Positions 56,234-64,000 of a DNA stretch of 64,000 nt are shown piece by piece. The notes beneath the pieces were generated by a model. It was not told the origin of the DNA. It was given only the letters and a program-made list of their open reading frames with translations, and ran no database searches. A program made the translations under genes and the position numbers. Source of the DNA: Cyrtodaria siliqua (Eukaryota > Mollusca > Bivalvia > Adapedonta > Hiatellidae); assembly GCA_037043455.1 (NCBI GenBank), contig JAWPHD010005548.1, positions 62,001 to 126,000 on the forward strand, given 5' to 3'. Each line of letters opens with the position of its first letter. Positions within the stretch are counted from its first letter, which is position 1.

Positions 56234-56404
56234 AAAAAATTAGTTTAAAACTATAATTACTTTGGACTTTTTTGGATTTGAAATGACTAAGTTTACTTTG
56301 AAAAGACTAAGTCATATGCATGATACCTATTTTTTTTGTTGTTTTTACATGGTTTCAATCCAAGTGGTCGAATATAATATGGTGGTTTAGCACTCTTCCC
56401 TAAT

Positions 56405-56605
56405 TTATTTTTTATGATGATCAGGCGCCCATACTTCACCATTGTCTAATAATGTCAATACCATGGATGGACCATATTCGGTATCTACTATTTTCGTATC
56501 TGTAATTTTGTATATTTTATCTATTTCCAAGTCTGTCCATTTCTTTGTGCTATTTTGATATTGCTCTTCGAGCAGTTCATCAAATTGTGCAGTTGTGATT
56601 TCCAT
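56405..56605 (-). CDS. Small OB-fold-like Polinton protein
   Basis: 66 residues, intact. MEITTAQFDELLEEQYQ helix, then WTDLEIDKIYKITDTKIVDT, YGPSMVLTLLDNGEVWAP and a basic end. The strand pattern after the helix resembles a short OB fold, as in small single-strand-DNA-binding proteins; that is an impression, not a demonstration. Divergent from the integrase gene with 44 bases between starts. Confidence 0.7.
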   Translation of the reverse strand: MEITTAQFDELLEEQYQNSTKKWTDLEIDKIYKITDTKIVDTEYGPSMVLTLLDNGEVWAPDHHKK

Positions 56606-56649
56606 TTTTTCTTTATAGTTATATAAAGTTTAATCTTTAGTAGAAAAAA
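56606..56649. promoter_or_regulatory. Divergent AT-rich promoter before integrase
   Basis: Contains CTTTATAGTTATATAAAG, an imperfect palindrome, and ends AGTAGAAAAAA before the integrase ATG. Third of four such spacers. Confidence 0.6.
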
Positions 56650-57480
56650 ATGGAAAAGATTTATTACAGCCCAAAAGGATTTTGGAGAGGTTACACAGCA
56701 GTTAAAAAATTAGCAAAAGAGGCTGGTGTCAGTGAAAAAAAGGCATTAGAATTTTTAAAAAAACAAGCTGTGTGGCAGATTTATTTACCTGCGCCAAAGA
56801 AAATAGTTAGACCCAGGATTGATGTTTCTACTAAGAATGGAGTGCATCAAGCTGATTTGTTATTTCTGCCGCATGATACTTTTGGGATTGGTCGTGGACG
56901 CAAGACATATAAATATGCATTGACTGTTGTTGATATTGCAAGTAGATACAAAGAAGCATTACAAGTGGATCCAGGCAGAGAATTTATGGGTGCAGTATCA
57001 CAGTTGATGTCAAAACACAAAGTAAATATCAGACGTGGCAGAACAGAAATACACAGAGACCAAGCTTTAGTTGAAAGATTTAACAGAACATTAGCTGAAA
57101 GATTGTTTGGCTATCAGTATGCTAAGGAAATAGATTCGCAAAAACGTAATAGAGAATGGGTAAAGAGATTACCAGAAGTTGTTAAAGCCATAAATGCGGA
57201 GACAAAAAAGCCTCCTCCTGTTGAAACAAAAATATTAAAAGATGATCCTATCTGTATAAATGCAAGTGTAAGATATTTATATCAACCCGGGGAACAAGAA
57301 GGTGGAAGACGCAGAGCAACTGATTCAATGTGGAGTGTAGATATTCACAAGATTAAAAGTTATATGGTGACGTAAGGTATAAGAGTTTATTATTTGAAAG
57401 CACCAGCGCCACAAAGAGGATTTGTCAAAGAAGAATTACTTATTGTTCCTGCTGATACCCAAATTCATAAGTTTTTGTAG
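56650..57480 (+). pseudogene. INT: Polinton integrase: short internal deletion and in-frame stop
   Basis: Retroviral-type DDE integrase that would insert the element's ends and make the 6 bp duplication. The frame from ATG 56,650 is open for 241 codons to TAA 57,373-57,375; the same frame then continues 34 codons (RVYYLKAPAPQRGFVKEELL) to TAG 57,478-57,480. Catalytic residues visible: D69 in HQADLLFLP, D107 in QVDPGREFMG, E142 in LVERFNRT, giving D-35-E. D69 to D107 is only 38 residues; comparable integrases have roughly 25-30 more between SRYKEA and QVDPG, so an in-frame deletion is inferred. The HRDQALVERFNRTLAERLFG block is well kept. The 3' end overlaps the convergent POLB end by 16 bases. 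Confidence 0.88.
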
Positions 57481-60400
57481 AAACCGTGTGCATCAGTTGT
57501 AATTCCATCTTCTCGGATGTATCTTTTTGAGTAAAATGATGATAATGTAACTTTGTTTACTGTTATGCCGTATATTTGATGCTTTATTGATCGTATCATA
57601 TTCATTTCATGGTTATATTTTTTCTTGTTAAATAGCGCATCCTTGTAGTTTTCAAAATTTATTTGTTTTTTGACTACATAAGTTTTTACACCCTTTGCTT
57701 TTTTAATAAGTTGTTCATCCGCTCTCAAAATAGAATATAGCTTGGGTCTTAATCCAACATACTCAGCTATAGCAACACCAGCACATTCGTCTTTCATTTT
57801 ACCCAATACTTTTTTGTTTGTATCATCATGCATTGGGTGATCTTGAGGATAATCACTCAAGTCATACTCATCTTTCATTTCAGCCATGTCTTTGTATGCA
57901 TCATCTGTTCTGATGTCTACAAGCAAGCTGTCAGTATCTGTGTATAATAAAGTACAGTTATCTCCGTACCTTTTTTTTCAAAGTATTATAATACCAATCA
58001 TACATCATATGCTTTGATAAATCCAATACTGACATCCCAACATAAATTGGTTTGTTTAATGTTAATTTTGTTTTGTTTGTATGCACTGCTGATAATTCAT
58101 CTGAAAATTTTATACGGCGGTTAACGTTTGGTTTAGCTATTATTTTTCTTATTTTTTCATTTTCAGAACCATCAGTTCTGACTAGTTATATATCAGTCCG
58201 CTTGCGGAGATTTTCCATTGTTTTTCCGAATACAGAGTTATTCATAAGTTTGTAAAAGTCTTTTTCAAAGTTTGATTTAGCTTTTTTTCTAAGTTCTGTG
58301 TTTAGATCTATGTATGATTTCATCCATGTTTTTTCATTAAATTCTAATACTCTATGTACTTTTTTTAGTTTCATACCTAAAGATAAGTACAGTTGCAGGT
58401 TTTTGTAATGTATTACATACTTTTTCTTGTCCATAAGATTAGGAACTAGTTGTTCTGTCATCGTATTATTTTCCAGCAAATCTGTTTGATAACCAGACCG
58501 CCATTCTATTTTTACTACTAACTTCTCTGGCGCAAGTGGATAGCCTTTATGCAATTCATGAAGTTCTTTCGGATATTCTAAATCGACTTCAAGTATTTGT
58601 CCTTTATCAGTACCAGGTTTAGAGAAATAACCACGCTTGTTTCTATTTTTCCAAACAAATCCAGAATACGGAAGTGCTTGACTCATTGCCCAACCATATA
58701 AATTATTTGCATCAAAATACATTAAGAAATTATTTTGATCTTCAGGTTTGTAATTAGCAACAAGTGGATTATTCGCTTTGGCATATCTTTTTGACACCAT
58801 GCTAATTCCACCTCGCATTCCCTTTTCTAAAAACAAATGCATATCAATGTCTGATAAAAGTTCTAATTCTATTTCTGAGTATTTAAGTAGTGCATTCCAA
58901 GATAATCCCGGCGCTGTATAATAATGTAAAGGATCAAGTTTGTATGCATTCATACATATTTTTCTAAAAGTTTGAAACACATCTGCTAGCAAAGTTACAT
59001 CCGTTTTCAAATATAAATCATGATAATCACCAAGGGTTTTACAGTTGAATTCTTGCCATACTTTTTGAGCATATTCATAATCTTCAGTACTTATGTTTTC
59101 ATCTGATAAACTACTGTAAAAATGTTCTATGGGTGGTAATTCTGTTTCTTTAAATCTTTCCATGTTATCCATATATTCGTATGGATAAACACCTTTTCGT
59201 AAAAGAAAATCTGTTTGTTCCATAAACTGATTTTTGGTAATTTTGAAATCAGAGTTGTCTGTTGCTTTGACCAATTTTTCCAGAGACGAAGCCATAAATT
59301 GGAAACTGTCTAAAAATCTAAATTGACCAACACTAAATGAAATATACTTTTCAGCATTATTTGGGATGCAAGTAATATTACCTGTTATTTTAGCTATATT
59401 TTGCATTATCAGATGACTATCATATCCTTTAAGGTTATGAAACATAACAGGAATTGTTGTTTTGTTTGGTCTTATTTTAATTTTAGGTTGCAGTTTTTAT
59501 GTGCTGCACCTCTATATTCTCCTGTAAAATGACAATGATCTCTTACTTTACAGTTTTTATCATTGTCAATTATATTTTTACATATCCAGCAGTGTGTTGC
59601 TTTTTCATGATCTATTTCATTCTGCTGTGTCATGATTAAAGGTTTAGGATGAGCAAATATGTTATTGATGTTGCTCTTTTCACATTCCAAATAATTTAAA
59701 AACTTTTCAACAGTTTCCTCACCTCTATAAATAACAGGTTTTTCTGCTTTACCATCATATCTAACAACTTGATACCCAAATCCACAAGCTTTGTGCACAT
59801 TTGTGATTTCTGATTTTTTTCCAAAATTTAAAGATTGGGGTTTAAGTATGCTTTCAAAGTCAGCATATATTACATAAGGTACATGCATTTGTTTTTTGCA
59901 GATTTTTAAATTTGGTGATTGTACCTTTTTTTGGCATCTCGATCCGGCAAGAGTTTTTGTTAATACCTTCACAGTCTATTTTGTGTTTTTCAAGTAGTTC
60001 TTCATCGGAGCATCCATGAAGACAACGATCACAATGTAAGTTTTACAACGATGTTTGTTTTGATCATAAAGTAATTTGTTTAGGTCTTTAATCCAGCACC
60101 AATGATATTTTGTTTCTTTTTTAACTTTTTTGTGATTATCATCAGGGTTGTAATTATCATCTATAATCCCTTCTTCCTTGTTTGGATCATCTTCGTTTTC
60201 TGGTTCAACTTCAGTATCTTCAGAGATTAACATTAAATTAATTATTTTTATGTCCTTCGGCTGCTCTGATATTTTATATGGAAAAACAGATGCCTTTTTA
60301 ATTTTTTCTGATACTGTATACCCGTAAGCATTAATGGCAAGATTGTTTTGTTTTTCTACTTTTGAAATTTGTGAAATCGGAGTCGGACAATCAATATCTT

Positions 60401-61292
60401 TCATGTTTAACTTACCCATGTGTTTGTTGTAACTAGACATCTTGATTGGATTATTTTTATTAGGCCACAAAGCAGAAACCAATAACACTTACAAGCATCT
60501 ATCATCTTTATTGATAACATTTATAATTTCTTTCTTATCAGATACTACTTTATGTAAAGGAATATATGAAGAACCTTTTAGTGGCTCATACTTTGCAAAA
60601 TTTAAATAAAGTGTAATACAGTAATCAACTTCTAATCCTGATGCTGTGTTTGTAAATCTTTCCAAATTTTCTTGTATGTCATCAGATGATTTATCATACA
60701 ACTCATCTATTTTTTCAGAAGATAAAATTGTATTTTGTTCACTATGTAATACTGCTGTGGTGTATTTTTTTGTAGCACCATCATCTTTAAATAATTCTAC
60801 AGTGAGACCTAACTGAAATTTTATTCCATTCATTTTTGTCAGCTCTTTGGTTATTTGTTTCGTAATGATAGATTTTTTATCATGGAGTAGTTTCCGAGGA
60901 TCTTTATATTTTTTGGCAGATATTTCGTATGCTTTGAAATAGCCACACATTGGCTTGTCAACCAGTTTTAATTCTGAAATACTTTCTTTAGATTTTCTAT
61001 CATTAAACTCTTTCAGTTCATTTATAACATTTTCCTGTAATTTAGCATAATTCTGCTTTTGTTCATTTATAACATTTTCTTGCAATTTATCATATTTCTG
61101 CTTTTCTCGTTTACGTTGTTTTTTAGCACGTCGTCTTTTGAGTAAATTTTCTAATGTTTGAGATTTAACCTCTTTTGGAGTTTCCTTTGGAACTTCTTTC
61201 AATGCATTTATACCGTTAGATAGTGTTTGCTTATCTATTACACCTGTATCAAACAGGCGTATTAAATTTTCTACAATCTCTTCAGTCTTCAT
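57465..61292 (-). pseudogene. POLB: Polinton protein-primed family B DNA polymerase, multiply broken
   Basis: About 1,275 codons from ATG 61,290-61,292 to a stop at 57,465. Motifs in order: ExoI YADFES (59,850-59,867), ExoII FHNLKGYDSH (near 59,430), ExoIII YLKTD (near 59,010), motif A DANNLYGWAMSQ (58,678-58,713), motif B MNNSVFGKT (near 58,220-58,245), motif C YTDTDS (57,927-57,944). An HCHFTGEYRGAAH zinc-like block is near 59,500. Lesions: in-frame TAA 60,489-60,491; frame change near 60,030 and back near 59,900, leaving a CDRCLHGC zinc finger in the other frame; one-base shift in an A-run near 59,475; in-frame TAA 58,186-58,188; one-base shift in the A8 run 57,971-57,978. The C-terminus is intact. 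Confidence 0.92.
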
Positions 61293-61358
61293 TATTTCTT
61301 TTTGATATACTTATATTTTTTTTTTATTTAATATAAAAAAATATATCAAAAAGAAACA
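61293..61358. promoter_or_regulatory. Divergent AT-rich promoter with 15 bp inverted repeat
   Basis: Between the POLB start and the zinc-finger gene. TTTCTTTTTGATATA (61,295-61,309) and TATATCAAAAAGAAA (61,341-61,355) form a near-perfect inverted repeat centred on a T/A-run core. Each arm sits just before one start codon, so each gene has the same TATATCAAAAAGAAA(C)A leader. Confidence 0.75.
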
Positions 61359-61629
61359 ATGGAAATTAATGTTTGCACATTTCTTAAAATTGGATTACAC
61401 AATCCGTGTAAAAATAAGACTACAAAAGATTCTAATTATTGCAGTTTGCATAAGTATAGATTAAAAACAAGTCATGTATTACCGTGCTCAATATGTAAAA
61501 AAGGCACAAAAGCAAAAAAATAAAATTTGTGCTGATTGTGGTGGAGTTTCAGTCAGAATAATGACACGTTATTGGAAATTTAAAGATTATAACGCTGAGT
61601 GCTTAAAATTTAGACGTATTGATGTTTAA
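61359..61629 (+). pseudogene. Small Cys/His zinc-finger protein with frameshift in an A7 run
   Basis: ATG 61,359-61,361 opens a 54-codon frame (MEINVCTFLKIGLHNPCKNK) with several Cys/His: C6, H14, C17, then YCSLH and LPCSICKK, ending at TAA 61,521-61,523. Shifting frame at the A7 run 61,514-61,520 gives a continuation with CADCGG and a later Cys, ending at TAA 61,627-61,629, just before the right terminal repeat. So it was one ~90-codon gene with paired CXXC motifs, likely a zinc ribbon. Either a one-base loss or programmed slippage. Its job could be regulation of early genes, but nothing here shows that. Confidence 0.65.
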
Positions 61630-61648
61630 CCATATAAAAAATATGTTG

Positions 61649-61873
61649 TAATTTTGATAACTTATAAAAAAAATTAAACTTGCAATCTTCACTACCCTTA
61701 TTTTAAAAAAGTTTTAATAAATCAAGTAAAATCACCATTTCATGAAATATTTGGGCAAAATCAACAAATAACAAGCAAATCAGCGTAGATAGGTGTGTTT
61801 AAAAAAATTAAAAAATTCCTGTGGTATTTTCGGCAACTCAAAAATACCACAGGACCCCCATTTTACATATATA
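61649..61873 (-). repeat. Polinton right terminal inverted repeat (~225 bp)
   Basis: Reverse complement of 47,856-48,098, without the 18 bp hairpin insertion. The subterminal stem is at 61,818-61,830 and 61,841-61,853. Confidence 0.93.
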
Positions 61874-63512
61874 TAACAGAAATATTGCCCATGAAGTCTA
61901 GTTGATCCTAGCAAAAATTCATGTCGATGTGAAATCCAAGATGGCCACCAAAGCTAAAAATAGATTTTTAAAATACGAGTTTGTAGCGACCACTTCTTGA
62001 AAAGTGATATTGATATGGGACTTTTTCTAAAATGATCAGCATGTCATGATGTTGGTCCTTGTCAAAGTCAAAAAATATTTTTGATTCGACGTTAAACATG
62101 GCTGCCTGTGGCCATCTTTGTTTACATAGAGTTATATTGTAAAAACTTGTAGTGACTACTCCTCTGAAACTACTTGGCGGATTTTCATGAAACTTTACAG
62201 GAATGTTGCTCTTGATGTCTAATTGATCCTAGCAAATTTCAGGTCGGCCTGAAATTCAAGATGGCCGCCACAGCTAAAAATAGATTTTTAAAAGATAAGT
62301 TTGTGGTGACTACTTCTTGAAAACTATAAGTGATATTTATGTGGGACTTTTTCTAAAATGATCAACATGACATGATGTTGATCCGAGTCGAACATTATTT
62401 TGATTCGACGTTAAACGTGGCTGCCAGTGGCCATTTTTGTTTACATAGAGTTATATAGTAAAAACTTGTAGCGACTACTCCTCTGAAACTACTTGACGGA
62501 TGTTCATGAAACTTCACAGGAATGTTGCACTTGATGTCTAGTTGATCCTAGAAAAATTTCAGGCTGGCCGGAAATTCAAGATGGCCGCCACGGCTAAAAT
62601 TAGATTTAAAATAAATAAATTTGTAGTGACTACTTCCTTCTGAAAACTGTAAGTGATATTGATATGGGATTTTTTCTAAAATGATCAGCATGACATGATG
62701 TTGATCCTTGTCGATAATTATTTTGATTCGACATTAAACATGGGCGCCAGTGGCCATCTTTGTTTACATAGAGTTTGTATAGTAAAAGTTTGTAGCGACT
62801 ACTCCTCTGAAACTACTTGGCGGATTTTCATGAATCTTCACAGGAATGTTCCTCTTGATGTCCCATTGATCCTAGCAAAATTTCAGGTCGACCGGAAATT
62901 CAAGATGGCTGCCACGGCTACTTCTTGAAAACTATAAGTGAGATTGATCTGCGTCTTTTCCTAAAATGATCAGTATGACATGATGTTGATCCTTGTCGAA
63001 AATTATTTTGATTCGACGTTAAACATGGCTGCCAGCGACCATCTTTGTTTACATAGAGTTATATAATGAAAACTGTAGCGACTTCTCCTCTAACACTACT
63101 TGATGGATTTTCATGAAACTTCACACGAATGTTGCTCTTGATGTCTAATTGATCCTAACAAAACTTCAGGTCGGCTGGAAATTCAAGATGGCCGCCATGG
63201 CTAAAAGTAGATTTTCAAAAAACAAGTTTGTAGCGGCTACTTCTTGAAAACTATAAGTGATATTGATATGGGACTTTTTCTAAAATGATCAGTATGACAT
63301 GATGTTGATTCTTGTCAAAAATTGTTTTGATTTGACATTAAACATGGCCGCCAGCGGCTATCTTTGTTTACATAGAGTTATATAATGAAAACTTGTAGCG
63401 ACTACTCCTATGAAACTACTTGATGGATTTTCATGAAACTTCACAGGAATGTTGACCTAGCTATCAAAAATCTATCGGTAGAGCTTCAAGGTCATTGACC
63501 TCTTGTTTTGTT
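61874..63512 (+). repeat. Composite ~320 bp-core repeat, right part, resumed after the Polinton
   Basis: Begins with the second TAACAG and continues AAATATTGCCCATGAAGTCT, the exact next part of the unit broken at 47,855. About five units follow, marked by GTAGCGACTACTCCTCTGAA or variants at 62,149, 62,467, 62,792, 63,074 and 63,395 (spacings 318, 325, 282, 321). The tail ATCGGTAGAGCTTCAAGGTC at about 63,474 ends it. The frame at 62,695-62,928 is incidental. Confidence 0.92.
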
Positions 63513-63845
63513 TATACATATGCATTGCCGGAAACAACTATCGGTTTCAGAACAGACTGGTTTTTATTTGCTATTTACGAACGACGTTGGGGACGAATGA
63601 GCAATATTTAGTATGAATCAGTACCGCAATGTAAACCCGACTGATAATGAACTAAAGATCATTGACTTTTTGTATAATATGTTACCGTCACTTTTGCATT
63701 AAACTGATTTAAAATGTATGCTCTTTTAAAAATGTATACAAGCTTGCTAACTCTTGCGTTTACATGTTCTAGTAAATTGTGAAACAGATACGTATTTGAT
63801 TTTAAAACGTTAAATGCTCGTTAAATCACAAGTTTTTGTTTGTTT
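63513..63845. other. Spacer
   Basis: AT-rich; nothing recognised. Confidence 0.45.
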
Positions 63846-64000
63846 TTAGCTCTACTGATCAAAGATCAGCAGAGTCTTACTGTGGTGCGGTGTCCGCCCT
63901 TAACTGTTTTGTAGCGACTACTTCTCTGAAACTACTGGATGGATTTTCATGAAACTTTACAGGAATGTAGCCCATGATGACTAGTTCATCCTAGCAAAAA
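63846..64000 (+). repeat. Start of another ~320 bp-core repeat (runs off window)
   Basis: TTTAGCTCTACTGATCAAAG head, then GTAGCGACTACTTCTCTGAA and TTACAGGAATGTAGCCCATG. Confidence 0.88.

Larger units (their letters stand above)
47856..61873. mobile_element. Polinton/Maverick DNA transposon (14.0 kb)
   Basis: Bounded by inverted repeats that start ATATATATGTAAAATGGGGG and by a 6 bp TAACAG duplication (47,850-47,855 and 61,874-61,879). The interior encodes the Polinton hallmark set: protein-primed family B polymerase, retroviral-type integrase, packaging ATPase and jelly-roll capsid protein, plus small proteins of the kind that accompany them in animal Polintons. 6 bp target duplications are typical of the class. 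Gene order from left: 2TM protein(-), fibre-like(-), penton-like(-), C1(+), coiled-coil/TM protein(-), MCP(+), ATPase(+), four small genes(+), OB-like(-), INT(+), POLB(-), zinc-finger(+). At least six genes are broken, so it is not autonomous. Confidence 0.96.

Noticed and set aside
61374..61523. The 54-codon frame as a complete zinc-finger gene
   Set aside because: The second Cys pair and the end near the terminal repeat lie in another frame right after an A7 run, so I annotate one disrupted gene.

Overview
This is animal nuclear DNA, AT-rich and built almost entirely from transposable elements and their remains. I see no convincing host gene. The mix points to a mollusc, most likely a bivalve: a Polinton/Maverick, Penelope-type reverse transcriptases, CR1-type and L1/Tx1-type retroposon remnants, a Ty3/Gypsy element, tRNA-derived SINEs, and dispersed repeats with internal ~165 bp and ~320 bp tandem units. 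The species cannot be named from the sequence alone.

Layout. 1-5.6 kb: three pieces of a Penelope-like (PLE) family. 6.6-8.2 kb: a 5'-truncated CR1-like retroposon joined to a ~480 bp repeat (called X here) that returns inverted at 11.9-12.4 kb. 8.9-11.1 kb: a tandem-cored bivalve-type repeat and a second, frameshifted CR1-like copy. 11.3-14.9 kb: PLE 3' ends and a 316 bp tandem duplication. 17.9-24.3 kb: a Ty3/Gypsy element with paired LTRs, a 4 bp target duplication, a gag broken by two stops, and a pol that has lost its integrase core in frame. 24.4-33.6 kb: more PLE copies, including a head-to-head inverted pair, an L1/Tx1 remnant and nested tandem repeats. 33.6-47.7 kb: mostly non-coding, with a 42 bp tandem array, a decayed gag/protease fragment, a tRNA-SINE, a duplicated exon-like module, a GATATC palindrome cluster and a ~320 bp satellite-like repeat.

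47,856-61,873 is the centrepiece: a 14.0 kb Polinton with ~225-243 bp terminal inverted repeats and a TAACAG target duplication. It sits inside one of the ~320 bp repeat elements, whose broken unit rejoins once the insert and one target copy are ignored. It carries protein-primed family B DNA polymerase, DDE integrase, packaging ATPase, major capsid protein, a probable penton/minor capsid protein, a fibre-like protein, and seven or so small conserved Polinton proteins. Genes are arranged largely as divergent pairs around short AT-rich intergenic promoters. The set would encode a virus-like particle, self-primed DNA replication and integration. This copy is dead: POLB, INT, MCP, ATPase and two small genes carry stops, frameshifts or deletions, a SINE has landed in another gene, and no cysteine protease is recognisable. 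Several other genes remain open.

Insertion order that can be read directly: ~320 bp repeat first, then Polinton, then SINE inside the Polinton.
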